A stretch of DNA of 64,000 nt from NCBI GenBank assembly GCA_963682055.1, contig OY821744.1, forward strand, positions 26,822,967 to 26,886,966, written 5' to 3'. Every line of letters starts with the position of its first letter. The stretch's first letter is position 1. Shown here one piece after another: positions 11,774 to 23,168 of the stretch. Under the pieces are notes generated by a model, which searched no databases, was not told the DNA's origin, and was given only the letters and a program-made list of their open reading frames with translations. The DNA is from Primula veris. Taxonomy: Eukaryota; Streptophyta; Magnoliopsida; Ericales; Primulaceae. The position numbers were made by a program, and so were the translations under genes.

Positions 11774-12997
11774 TGAAATTCCTATCCGCTGTTCTAGTTG
11801 CAGTTTTGCAGTTAGGTTGTAAGTGAGGTTGCAACCTCAGTTGGAACCCAGTGTATTAATGGACAAAACTGTAAAAAATTAAATGTACTTGAATTAAATC
11901 ACACGCACATTTAACAACGGAGTTCACCTAACTAGGCTACGTCTTCGGGGCACTTATCCAGATTATGATATTATAAAAAGCTTACAATATAAGACTCAAG
12001 TCTTAACGAAAAACATTTAGACTCACTTTAGGTTTTTCTGCCTATCTCTATATTGCTCATACTCTATAACTATCACTTATAAAATCAATGGCATCTCACC
12101 ATTGTTTTCTTTTTAAAACTTACGTGTATTCTCTCAAGAATGAGTTCTTTATAATTTAGAACACACACTTTTTACAAGCTAAAGTTACTAAGTATATAAG
12201 CAAGTAAAAACAATCTTCTATCTTCAATATCTTTTGATTGCTTTTGACTTTGTTGATTGACTTCAATCTTTCCAAGAATTACGAGATTCTTCAGCATGGA
12301 TTGACTCCAATCATCATTGATTTAATACCTGTTTAGTAACAAACTTGAAAGTAGGAGTTAATCTTTTCCTTTGAAAGGAAACATATAAAGATAAGATCTT
12401 TTAAAGATAATATCTTTTTCATAAACATATAAAACATTCAACTCCATATTACAATCAATCTTTAAACGAATCTTTACTGAATATATAAGGATCAAAGATT
12501 GAAACAAGTGATAAGGATAATCATAAGAAATAGAGATATATATTAAAAGGAAACATAACCTTATAAACTAATCTCTTATATCTTTTAGAAAACATCTTTT
12601 CTTAACACTTTGATATTCTCAATTTACACATATTAAACCTTTAAGATCATATGAGAATATATCCTGCATACTGTAGAACAAATAATAATCAATAAAGAAC
12701 AGTTATGCAGATTTACAGAACTAGACAGAATACTGCTGAACAGCAGGTTGGAACTGTGGTTGTAACTGAGGTTGCAACTGATACTTGAAACCACCAACGC
12801 TGTCTAATCAGGTTGTTACTATGGTTGCAACTGAGGTTGCAACATTACTTGAAACCTGTTAACAAAGGTTGCAACTGAGGTTGCAACATTGCTTGAAACC
12901 TATCAATTCTGTCTTAGTTCATAATAAACAGATAGGATCATTTAGTGAAAACCAATAGACAACTAATAATATTTAGACCAGAAATTTGGTCCTAACA
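11774..12997 (-). mobile_element. 3' LTR of a Sirevirus-like Copia element
   Basis: On the minus strand this 1224-bp block starts TGTTAGGACC after a purine tract (AAAGGGGGAGAT, 12999-13010) and ends AGGAATTTCA. Its terminal region matches the LTR at 59587-60687: both carry a stretch GTAAGTGCCCCGGAGACGTAG followed by AACTCTG or AACTCCG and a shared A/T-rich tail. Near the promoter-proximal end are repeated GTTGCAAC words (12755-12895). The partner 5' LTR is not in the window beyond 14.8 kb, so the element is a 3' fragment or was rearranged. Confidence 0.8.
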
Positions 12998-12998
12998 A

Positions 12999-13363
12999 TC
13001 TCCCCCTTTGTCATTGGTTTTGACAAATCACATAAATCCACTTGCAAATTCAATACAACATTTGTATTGTATCAATACTTTTGAGGTATCTGTTTTAGCT
13101 CCCCCTGCAAGTTAGAATTGCAGGCATATCACATAAGCACAATTTATATGCACACAGTATGTTTTCAGACCTGTTTCAAGTTTAAAGGCATTCATACTTC
13201 AACAATACTTATCTTTAGAAAGAAATTGCAGAATTATTAAAGCCAAACAGGCACATAATTGTCTCAATACAGCATAACTGGAAACAAAATAAAGTCTTGA
13301 AACTGAAACATTAAACATCAGACTGAAAACAGAAACACATAAACTTTCTTTTACTCCCCCTAT
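12999..13363 (-). promoter_or_regulatory. Three polypurine tracts upstream of the 3' LTR
   Basis: Minus-strand runs AAAGGGGGAGA (12999-13010), GCAGGGGGAGCT (13098-13107) and ATAGGGGGAGT (13353-13363) lie between the accessory ORF and the LTR. The first abuts the LTR and would prime plus-strand DNA synthesis. Repeated purine tracts in this place are, as I recall, a feature of the Sirevirus lineage of Copia elements. Confidence 0.6.
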
Positions 13364-13382
13364 TTGTCACAACCTTGACAAA

Positions 13383-14684
13383 CTAGTTACGAGGTATTCC
13401 TGACTGGGGTGGTCTTTCCCTTAGGGGTGTGTCCCTTACAACCTCTTCAAGTTCATCCTCACTGCTTATAGAGAAGCCATCATCACTGTGAGTGGCATCC
13501 CCATCACTGGCACCACCATCACTATCACTATCATTCTCATTTTCTATAAGATTCTCCAGTAGCTTTTTGATTTGATAGTCATCGGTATCCAGCTCAGCTC
13601 TCCTTTCTGCATTGTAAGCCAACCTTTGCTTTAAGTACCATCTGACACCTCTCTTCTTGTCTGAAGGAGCATTAGATGTCTCTTCTTCTTTTTCTTTGCC
13701 TTTTTCACCAGAAATGTCATTGACATGCCCTTCTTTTAGCAATTTTGCAGAGATGTATAGGGCAGAGGGACAATCTGAGATGGGTTCTGTGGCTATCCTA
13801 ATGGGAGGAGATCCAGTCATAGGTAGGACTTGAGCCATAATCACCCCAGTGATTAAACAAGGAAAGGGGAGCAGAATTGAGGATGAGGTATCAGCACTGA
13901 ATTCTCTAATAAGATTAAAAACATGATTGTCAAAGTTAATTGGCAATGAAGACATGATTTTGTAGAGAAATATGGCCATATCCTTACTAACTTTGGATGG
14001 CTGCTTAATAGGATTCCAATTGAACCTAGCTATTTTGTGCAGCACAGATGCACACAAGGTGAGGGAGGATGTTTTAATGGAGTGACCATCAAATCTATTG
14101 TTCTTTCCAGTTAGAACTAAAGCAAGAATTTCCAAGTCTGGTTCAGCACTGTTATCAGTAGGATTAGGTGAACCTAGATAATCATTTATCAACTTAGGAG
14201 TGAAATCCAGAGTAACTCCCCTCAAAAATACTCTGCCATAGGCAGGATCACCCTCATCAAATACAATACTACTTAGATTGGCATAAAACTCCTTAATAAC
14301 ACCAGGATAATAGGAAAAATGATAGGAAATTGTTCTATCTAGACCAACATCAGACAGCAATTTTTCAATATGAACTTGAATGTGAGGATAACTAACCAGA
14401 TTAAGCCTCCTTTCACTGTGAATTTCCCTACCAGCAAAGGACCTAAATCTCCTGAACATTCTCCTACTCCAGAACCTTGGATCAGTCTCATTAAACTTAG
14501 ATTTATAAGAGAAAACAGTTGAAATTGGATCATCCTCTACAGTTTTCCTAGCACGTTTCTTAGTACGCTTAATCTTGGATGAGGAAGACTCACTTACCTT
14601 TGCTTTTGAGCCTGGCCTGGTTGGAGATTTAGATATGAAATCTTTTAGAGTACAATCATCATCGGAATTGGGGTTTTTAGACAT
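13383..14684 (-). CDS. Retrotransposon accessory ORF, putative plant transposon protein domain
   Basis: An uninterrupted 433-aa frame opens with ATG at 14684 and stops just upstream of the purine tract nearest to it. The N-terminus is basic (KIKRTKKRARK at about 37-47, a likely nuclear signal). Residues about 60-300 contain the pattern PGVIKEFYANL...RGVTLDFTPKLINDYLG, which I recognise from the family annotated as putative plant transposon protein in LTR elements. The C-terminus is very acidic and serine-rich (about 385-420). The place between pol and 3' LTR is where Sireviruses carry an extra, envelope-like ORF. I saw no membrane segment or signal peptide, so an envelope function is unsupported. 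Molecular function is unknown. The lack of stops suggests a fairly recent insertion. Confidence 0.75.
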   Translation of the reverse strand: MSKNPNSDDDCTLKDFISKSPTRPGSKAKVSESSSSKIKRTKKRARKTVEDDPISTVFSYKSKFNETDPRFWSRRMFRRFRSFAGREIHSERRLNLVSYPHIQVHIEKLLSDVGLDRTISYHFSYYPGVIKEFYANLSSIVFDEGDPAYGRVFLRGVTLDFTPKLINDYLGSPNPTDNSAEPDLEILALVLTGKNNRFDGHSIKTSSLTLCASVLHKIARFNWNPIKQPSKVSKDMAIFLYKIMSSLPINFDNHVFNLIREFSADTSSSILLPFPCLITGVIMAQVLPMTGSPPIRIATEPISDCPSALYISAKLLKEGHVNDISGEKGKEKEEETSNAPSDKKRGVRWYLKQRLAYNAERRAELDTDDYQIKKLLENLIENENDSDSDGGASDGDATHSDDGFSISSEDELEEVVRDTPLRERPPQSGIPRN

Positions 14685-14699
14685 GGTTTCAACTGGGGT

Positions 14700-15372
14700 T
14701 TTAACCGTACTTAGAACCTTGCAGTGGGTTTTACAGAAAACCTAGGGTTTTAACCGTAACAAACCAGCTTAGCGTTTGAATGTGTAGCCATTTTAGATAT
14801 CTAAAGTCTAAATAATGCTGGTTGACTATCTTTTTTCCTTTGTTTTGCGTATACCTACCTGCCTAGTGGATGGTAAATGCGTAGCGTTTCCTTCCCAGTG
14901 TTCTATATTTTCGGTTATGACTGATCGAGCTTAATAAAAGTCTATAATGAGATATTTACATATACCACTAACATATATAAAGTGATTACATACTGAGGTA
15001 CAGTACCCTAGATATGGCCAATATACTTCATTTCTCAAATACTGTTCAATTTCTATTTAGCCATGGTGGCAAGTTTAGTTCGGTGATTTGTGCATGATCG
15101 ATGTTTCATCATGTTTAACTTTCATCATTATCATATGCTAGTAAGTAAATAAACGGTTTTTTTCAACGCATTATGCGACGTCCAGGCAGACGTGCCATGG
15201 AACGGTTGGAATAGTAAGTAAATAAACAGTTGGATTAGTAATGTGTCTAGAACGTCCATAACTTCAGCTAAACATCATTTGAAAATAAAATTAAAATAAA
15301 ATACGATCACATGTTGCATTTATAATAATTAAATGCCTGATACTGCTAAATCATGAGAACATTTCAGAAAAC
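14700..15372. other. Remainder between accessory ORF and MULE
   Basis: About 14700-14790 probably still belongs to the retroelement (leader of the accessory ORF). The rest is AT-rich and shows no gene. No gag-pol sequence of the element is present here, so its 5' two thirds are missing. Confidence 0.45.
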
Positions 15373-15381
15373 ATTAAATTG

Positions 15382-15526
15382 GGGAAAAATGCTATTTACT
15401 AACCCAACGTATCAGCTTTTACCAATTTCCTACCCAACCTATTTGCTTTTCTAATTTGGTACCCAGAGTAATGTTTCTGTCTCCAATCAAGGGACTGTCT
15501 CCGTTTTCAGTCACCAGAATTAGTCA
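15382..15526 (+). repeat. Left terminal inverted repeat of the MULE
   Basis: 145 bp that pair with 20873-21017 with one mismatch, an A/C difference near position 20 of the repeat. The repeat contains several ACCCAAC, TTTACCAAT and TACCCA words in succession, also found in the smaller element at 31080-31782. Confidence 0.95.
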
Positions 15527-15744
15527 CGTGCTGTCACGTGCTAACGAAAACGATTAAGAAAAAGGGCAATTATGACATTTCACCAAATAAATATATATTA
15601 TGACATTTTACCAAATAAATATATATGTATTAATTCATTCAAACTCTCTCTCTTACAATCTTTTACCCATAAACAGATAAATTGAAACCAAAATTACTAC
15701 CAAAATTGCTACTACACTCTCTATCAACATCAAGTTACAATCAG

Positions 15745-18700
15745 ATGGTTTGGGTTATACGCCGGAATGATGAACTCATTCCGCATTACGGTTAGTTCAC
15801 TGATTTTTGTTAATAAATTTTGAAATCAATTGTATATTAAATCGGGTATTACACTGGGGTTTTGAAATGAATTGTATATTAAATTGGGTATTAAACTGCT
15901 AATTAGGGGTTTTGAAATCAATTGTATATCAAATTGGTTATTAATTAGGGCAATGTTATACAGCTAATTAGGGTTTTTGAAATCAATTGTATATTAAATT
16001 GGGTATTAAACTGCTAATTAGGGTTACGTTATACTGCTAACTAAGGCTATGTATTACATTGCGAATTATAAAAAATTAGGGCTTGTACATTGGTTTATAT
16101 AAACAAAATTAGGGCTTATACAACTGTCACTGATAGAGTTGTTAATATTGTTAAAATAATTAAATAAATTGTACATTTTATTTGCAGCTCCCAAGACAAC
16201 TCTTTTTTCAATTGAGTTACACCATGGGGGTAAATTTATATATGAAGGAGAGATAGTTTCTGATTATGTGGATGGGTTAGCAAATTATGTTGATTATTGT
16301 GATCCAAAAAGAATGTCTTTGAAGATATTAGAAGCTATTGCTGGTCAGGTAAGATGGCTAGAGGTTAAAAAGTTTTGGTTTAAAAGGGTTGGGGATGAAT
16401 TTCAAACTGGTGTGTGTGAGATTAAGCTTGATAGTGATGTTGTGAGCCTAGGAAAATTTATTGACAATGATAGGATTGTTCAAGTGTATGCTGATGGTTG
16501 TGAAAATGATTTTGGAGCTAGTGATACTAGTGATGATAGTGAAGAAGAACAAGTTGTAGATGATGGTGACATTGGTCATATTCCAATGTTTGATGGTAGT
16601 GAAGATGAAGGAAATGAAGATGATGGTCTTATAGACCTAACTGTCAATTTCCAAACAGATTTTGAGCCTTCAAGTTCAAGTATCCCTACAAGTTCAAGTA
16701 ACCCTAAACCTAAACCAAAACCAAAACCAAAACCAAAAGTAACTGTGCCTAAATGGACTCCAAACATAGTATTTGATGAAACAATTTTGAATGAGGGATG
16801 TGTAGATTCAGATGACTTTGAGACTGACAATGAAGGTGAAAAAGAAGACTCCTCTCTTGCATTTGGTAAAGCTGATTTGAATGATGTGAAATTCAAGTTA
16901 GGAATGTTGTTTCCCACTGCTAATGATTTTAGGGATGCTTTGAAAATGTACTGCTTTCAAAATGGTAAAGATTGTAAGTTTACAAAAAATTCAAATAGAA
17001 AGTTGATAGCTAGGTGCTTTAATGGGACACAAAAACAGACAAAAAAAGGAAAAGGAACTAAGGTAAAGTGTACATGGTACCTATATGCAGCTGCTGTGAG
17101 GGATGAAGTAACTATTGAAATAAGGACATTTATTGATAAACACACATGCCCTAGGACACAAGACATTAGTGCTTGTAAGCCCATGTTTATTGCGAAGAAG
17201 TACATGGATCAAATTAGACTTAATCCTAAGTGGGCTGTTCTTGCATTCAAAAATCAAGTACATGTGGATTTGCAATGCAAAGTGACAATGTCAACAGCTT
17301 ATAAGGCTATAAGAATTGCAAAAACTAAACTACAAGGGACTAATGCTGAACAGTATTTGGTGTTGTGGGATTATATAGAAGAAATGGAAAGGTCAAACCC
17401 TGGTACTACAGCAGTTATGAAAGTGTCACATAGACCTAACCATGACTTTGCTATTTTTAGGAGAATTTATATTTGTTGGGGTTCTTTGAAGAGAGGGTTT
17501 AAGGAGGGGTGTAGGCCTTTGATAGGGTTGGATGGTTGTCATTTAAGTGGGCCAAACAAAGGAGTTTTGTTAAGTGCAGTTGGTATTGATCCAAATAATT
17601 GTTGTTACCCTTTCTGCTATGCTGTTGTGGATATAGAAAATTATAGAACATGGAAGTGGTTTTTGAAACTACTGGTGAGGGATCTAGACATTGAAATTCC
17701 TGAGAATTACACCATCATCTCTGATAAACAAAAGGTACATTATCATCTTTTTTACTGTATTTTGTTCTTACTTTAATAACTTTAGCTCTTCTATTTTTTG
17801 ATATTTCCTCTTTCATGTGTGACAGGGGTTGATCAAGGCAGTAGGAAAATTGTTACCTGGCATTGAACATAGATATTGTGTACGCCATCTTTACAACAAC
17901 TTCAATCAAAAACACAAAGGAATGGCTTTGAAAGAGTTACTGGAAAAGGCTGCAAGAGCCACCACCATTCAACATTTTGAAAAGAGCTTAGAAGAAATGA
18001 AAAATATGGATGAAGAAGCATACAAGTGGCTTGCAAACAAACCTGGTAAAAACTGGTCAAGGTCTCACTTCTCTACTCATACTAAATCTCCTTTGTTGTT
18101 GAATAACTTGTGTGAAAGTTTCAACTCATGTATCAAACAGTTTAGGGTCAGATCAATACTTACCATGCTAGAGTTAATCAGATTGAAGTTGATGGAACAA
18201 GTGATGAAAAAAAAATTAACCATAGAGAGGGTCACAAATATGTCTATCTGTCCAAAAATAAGGAAAAAATTAGACATTTTGAAAGGGTTTTCTCACTTGT
18301 GGTCAACAAGTTTCAATGGTGATAATGGGTTTGAATTATCTGGGCCTAATAATAAGAGCTACATGGTGAATTTAGAAGAAATGACTTGTGGCTGTAATGG
18401 GTGGCAACTAACAGGAATTCCTTGTGTACATGGAATTTCTTGCCTATATCATCAAGGTAAAGAGCCTGAAGACTTTGTACATCCTTGTTATAGCATTGCC
18501 ACATATAAAAAATTGTACTCCAATGTGATGCAACCAATGAATGGCAAGGACTTATGGCCTAAAAGTAAAACTAACCTCATACTTCTACCTCCACCTATAA
18601 AAGAAGTACAATTAGGCAGGCCAGCCACAATAAGGAGGAGAGGACCAAATGAAGCTAATCCACACAAAATAAGCAGGGCAGGCCTAGTTATGAAGTGTTC

Positions 18701-19562
18701 AAAGTGTGCAAAACCAGGACACAACTCAAGAACTTGTGGAAAACCAAAGAAAGTGAGAGTGCAGGGCAAGGGAATAAAAAAGAAAAAAGAAAAAGAGACA
18801 ATACAATTAGTAGATGAGACTGATAGTAGTGGGGATGAGGGAGATGATGAAGCAGATTATGAAGTGAATGAAGTTGAGAGGAGAGAGGATGTGAATGAAG
18901 TGGATATAAGTGAGCCTGTTGTGAATGAAGTAGATGTGAGTGATGTTGGGGTGGGTGAAGTAGAGGGAAGAAATGCTGTGGTGAATGAAGTAGATGTGAG
19001 TGATGTTGTGGTGGGTGAAGTAGAGGGGAGAGATGCTGTGGTGAATGAAGTAGATGTGAGAGATGCTGTGGTGGGTGAAATGTTTAATGATGATGCGTTT
19101 TGGGATGAAATGGATCAAGAACTAGCTGAAAAGATAAATAACCCAACTCCAAATACAAGCAAGTTGTCTTGCTCTCAACAAGTGGGCACTGTTATCAAGA
19201 AGCTCACACCCAAGAAACCAGTAAGAAAACATTTAAATTTGGCATGTCTAAATTTTTATAATTGTACACATCTTTTCATACTTATTTAATTTAATATCAC
19301 TCTTTGTTTATGTTTATAGGTGAGAAGGAGCAATAGAATATTAAATTCTCCTCCAAAAGGGCCTGTGACAGTTGATTTTGAAGACCTAACAATTGATGTG
19401 GAGCCACAAACAATGCATGCTGGAATCTTACAAAGGCCAAAAGCTAGACATAATTTGCCTAAAGGACATATACAAAAGGGTGGAAAGAGATATGTCACAC
19501 AACAAGCACTACTAGCTGATATGGAGCAACAAAAGAAAGCAAAAAGGGCAAAGCTTGACTAG
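15745..19562 (+). CDS. MULE transposase (MURA-like), four exons, intact
   Basis: Exons 15745-15790, 16188-17734, 17826-19220 and 19320-19562 join in frame at GT-AG borders and give 1076 aa. The protein would cut and join the element ends in the nucleus. Order: an N-terminal segment, an acidic stretch, a KPKPKP repeat (about 197-205), a MuDR-type DNA-binding region (about 250-330), and the MULE catalytic domain with D464 (LDGCH), D528 (SDKQK) and E628 (CESFN) as probable DDE triad. Then come a SWIM zinc finger (C719, C721, C731, H733) and a CCHC knuckle (C822 to C835). The acidic C-terminal part contains a 20-aa tandem repeat (VNEVDVSD type, 18890-19080). The start at 15745 was chosen because it joins in frame to the exon after TTTGCAG at 16187. 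No disabling change is visible. Confidence 0.92.
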
Positions 19563-20262
19563 TGATGATATACTATATTATTAATCCTAAGTGACTGCTA
19601 TAATGAGCTGTAATGTAATCAAAAATACAGTCCAAAAATGTAAATTATGAACTTGTGGTGATTTTGTTCTATTATGGGCTATGAGCTAATTGACAACTGC
19701 TATTTTGTAACTGGTATTTTGTAACTGGTATTTTGTAACTGGTATTTTGTAACTGCTATTATGTTATCAAGAAGACATATTTTGTAATTTGTGATTTTAT
19801 GGTGATTCAGTGTGTGTACATGTGTAGTTGTTGTGAATGAATTACTGATTAAAATTATTGGTTTTGTTGTACATGTGTAGTTGTGTTGTTGGTTGTTGTA
19901 ACAGGTGTGTTATTGTGGTGGTGGTCTTAATTCTGATCAGATTTCTGATCAAACTCAGGCCAACAGTTTGTGGTTTTTTTCTACATGTATTACTATGTTA
20001 GTGTTGGTTAGTTTTTGATCACATTGTGCTTGTTTACTGAGTTCTAACATTTGCTGTATTTGTTTTTGTCTTGGTTACAGGTTACAAAACAAATGAGGCA
20101 AATGTAAGGCAAATGGGAGCAACATTTTTGCTCAAGTATGATCTCCATTTCAGGTACAAATCATTCAACATTACAACTCATTTAACATTACAACTGAAAT
20201 GAAAATAGTTATACATTACAACTCATTCAACATTACAACTGAAATGAAAATCACAACACAAC
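19563..20262. other. Space between the two convergent MULE genes
   Basis: Non-coding. It contains four copies of GTATTTTGTAACTG-like units at 19697-19760 and two longer copies of an ACATTACAACT..GAAATGAAAAT block at 20160-20250. It probably holds the 3' ends of both transcripts. Confidence 0.6.
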
Positions 20263-20694
20263 TTATTTCAGGTCATTCAACTCACTTTTGTTATCACTTG
20301 CACCATTTTTGAAAAAAAAAATCATCAAAATCACAAATGCTACTAGGCTTAACACATTTCTAGCAATTCTTTTTTCCTGTTTTTTCACAGGAACATCTTC
20401 ACCCATTGACTGGATCCTTTGTTCAAGTGCTTTGATATTTTCTTCAAGCATCTTGTTCTGGTTCTTAAGATAATTTTTTCTGTCCTTAAGTTTCTTGTTT
20501 TTCTCTTCAAGTGTGGATTTGGTGCGCAGCAATCCAGGTATTATTGCAACAGACCTGTCACACATGGGGGGATCAAACCACCTAAAAAATTTGCATCTTT
20601 TGTCAAAACATTCAAAAAACCTTCTTCCTGGGTTTCTTGGGGTCCATGAGGTTGTCATTCTGGATCTATTACCACAGAAACAGAGAACATCCAT
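20263..20694 (-). CDS. GRF zinc-finger, coiled-coil, membrane-anchored protein of the MULE
   Basis: This 143-aa frame starts at ATG 20694 inside the MULE and runs toward the transposase gene. Residues 5-45 form a GRF-type zinc finger: C5, C7, C29 and C34 with the conserved GRRFFEC and KFFRW words. GRF fingers bind nucleic acid in several DNA-repair proteins. Residues 58-108 are rich in K, E, L and N with heptad-like spacing, a probable coiled coil. Residues 113-129 are hydrophobic, a probable single membrane helix near the C-terminus (tail anchor). It sits where maize MuDR carries mudrB, but the sequence type is different. Host genes of this GRF/coiled-coil/TM kind also exist in plants, so it may be a captured gene. 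Role in transposition unknown. Confidence 0.8.
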   Translation of the reverse strand: MDVLCFCGNRSRMTTSWTPRNPGRRFFECFDKRCKFFRWFDPPMCDRSVAIIPGLLRTKSTLEEKNKKLKDRKNYLKNQNKMLEENIKALEQRIQSMGEDVPVKKQEKRIARNVLSLVAFVILMIFFFKNGASDNKSELNDLK

Positions 20695-20872
20695 GGCTAT
20701 TTAGAGAGAGGAGAGAGAAAGTAAAGAGAGAGGGGTGTTACAGATGAGTGAGGTTTTTTTAGGTTATATGTATAGGTTATATAGCTGTTAAATAGAAAGG
20801 GAAAAAGTGGAGGAAAACTGAAAGTTGGTTTTGGAGGGAAAACTAAAGGGTAAGATTGTAAATGTACAATTC

Positions 20873-21017
20873 TGACTAATTCTGGTGACTGAAAACGGAG
20901 ACAGTCCCTTGATTGGAGACAGAAACATTACTCTGGGTACCAAATTAGAAAAGCAAATAGGTTGGGTAGGAAATTGGTAAAAGCTGATACGTTGGGGTAG
21001 TAAATAGCATTTTTCCC
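20873..21017 (-). repeat. Right terminal inverted repeat of the MULE
   Basis: Inverted partner of 15382-15526, identical apart from one base. It lies upstream of the minus-strand GRF gene and could drive it. Confidence 0.95.
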
Positions 21018-21026
21018 ATTAAATTG

Positions 21027-23168
21027 AAACTATTAACTATCTTCAATATATATAAAGTAATGCAAAAATTATCAATTAATACTAATTATCTTTTAACATT
21101 TTCAAGACGAATACTACCTAGCTAACTTCCTAATCATTAGTTTTTTTTTTTTTTTTTTTTTTTTTTGAAATAATTCCTAATCATTAGTTATAGTAGCATT
21201 TTACGTAAACACCTTGTTAAAAGTAAGAAGAACGTTGTAATTAAATAGCATATATGTTCACCAAGTAAGCAATAATCTCTTCACCTTAATTATTGTTTCT
21301 GGCTTTGACCCTTATCGGTCGACTCATCTAAACCATTCATTTGCCAACTTGTATGTATCGTGTATCCCCATCAGCCATAAGCCCATAATTTTATACGCTT
21401 TCATCAGTTGATAATATTGACTTAATGAATAGTACATCATGTGCATGTATCAAATGATTCAATTGGAATTATGTAGTGGAATATTAATTAAAGTCGACGC
21501 AATAAAACAAAAACTAAAACGAGTGAGAGGTACTATGAACTGTCCCATTCATTGTTGAATACTTTCACATTAATGATTAATATGAAAGGAATTATTGCAT
21601 GTGACAAGTTTGATTTTGCTTCTAGGATTCAATTAGTAAAAAATGTGAACAATAAATGATACTCATAAAGATATAAAGTCCTTGCCTTGATTCTGTTAAA
21701 AATTCTCTTTGTAATTACATATTTTAAAACATATTTATCATATCCCGACGATACCGGTGGAAACGTGGCCAGAGTATTTCGAATTAAAAATTTGTTTCCT
21801 TGACACCTCATATATTCACAAAAGCTGTTTTTATTTACATTATTAATAATCTTCTAGAGAAATGTTTTATGGCAAAACTTATTATTATTATGTAATGAGA
21901 AAATATTATTGGCACCTTTTCTTTATCATCTACCATTTAAAACATTTCTTTTAAATTCTATATATACCAGGTCAAACCATTTAATTACTAGCCATTATTA
22001 TATATATATAAACGAAAAGTTTTAAAATCTATGGTCCATGAACCATAATAATTAGGGAAAACTATTGTTTAGTGCATATGTAATTTCAGACTTAACTATC
22101 GAAACTCGAATTTGTGGTTTTTGTTAATATTTGGTATATATAAACGTAGCATCAATGAACATTAAAGACGTTGTACCATCATTGAGCATTTGTATCTAAT
22201 TTTAAAAGAAGTTCTAAACATGATTTTTTTGATAGCTAAGTCTCAAAATATGTACTAATTACTAAATGATCATTTTCCTAATTATAATTCCAACGTCTTT
22301 TCAAAAAGGCAGTCTAATCAACTTTTCAATGAAGAACTAAAACGATTAGAAAAAGCAAGCAAGGTGAAGTGAAAAGATCTGCATGCTAATGTGCATAGGC
22401 TTTCCGTTAATGAATATTATTCCGGCAAAGTGTTGAGATTAAAAAGAACAATACAAAATAGTATAAAAAAGCAGAAAAAAAGAATAATGGATGAAACTAA
22501 TTAGTACGTATCAAAGACAGAACTGAAAGTTGGTCCCGGATAAGGGAAGCATCCGTTCGGTATTTCACATGAAATAGATAGACACGTTGTACTACTAATT
22601 AGGTATCTACTTATTTTTTTAGATTTGGATAAATAATCGTTTAGGATTAGACCGGACTTCATCTCTCCCACCAGGGAATTAAAATGATATTTTCACATTC
22701 TTTACCAAACGGGAATGACATTAATTAGCTGACTTATTGTTTAACGAAGTTCACGATTCATATAACCAAACCAAGTCATGTTTGTTGATACCTAATATTT
22801 ATAACACAAGCATTTGAAATGTATTAAAAAAATATTAATCACAGGACAAAATTATTGGTAAATATGAAATAAGGGAAGGTTGATGCGTAGAAAATATTAT
22901 AACATGTCAACGCAAAGACTTTGATATATTATACGCGTATATACAACCAGGCAAAATTAGATGAGATGAGAAATTTGAGTTTTCTAACACCCAAGTCTTT
23001 GCCACTAGTGTCCTGTTATTTACAAATTGCAATAAAATTATTTACTTTATTATATATTTATGCAAAGTAAAGGTCTTCTCCTAAAATATTATATATATAT
23101 ATAAATTCAGTTACTTGCAAATTAATAGCTAACAAAATTTCTAAATACCACTCTCTTACTATCTGACC
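21027..23168. other. Intergenic region upstream of the receptor-like gene
   Basis: AT-rich and without a gene. It contains a 31-bp insertion (21143-21173: about 24 T followed by GAAATAA) flanked by a 16-bp duplication TTCCTAATCATTAGTT (21127-21142 and 21174-21189). The last few hundred bases, with a TATATATATATAAATTC tract at 23090-23107, are the likely promoter of the gene at 23169. Confidence 0.55.

Larger units (their letters stand above)
15382..21017 (+). mobile_element. Complete two-gene Mutator-like element (MULE)
   Basis: The termini are 145-bp inverted repeats (15382-15526 and 20873-21017) that start GGGAAAAATGC and differ at one visible base. They are flanked by a perfect 9-bp duplication ATTAAATTG (15373-15381 and 21018-21026), the hallmark of Mutator transposition. 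Inside are an intact transposase gene on the plus strand and a convergent smaller gene on the minus strand. Each starts about 320-365 bp from its own end, so each TIR probably supplies a promoter, as in maize MuDR. Nearly identical TIRs, an exact duplication and open frames indicate recent insertion and possible autonomy. Confidence 0.95.

Noticed and set aside
13383..14684. Retroviral-type envelope gene
   Set aside because: The position fits, but there is no signal peptide or membrane segment; the visible pattern is the putative plant transposon protein family.
16576..16917. Minus-strand frames within the MULE transposase
   Set aside because: Shadow frames of the KPKP and acidic coding regions.
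18807..19118. 103-residue histidine/isoleucine-rich frame on the minus strand
   Set aside because: Mirror of the acidic tandem repeat in the transposase exon.
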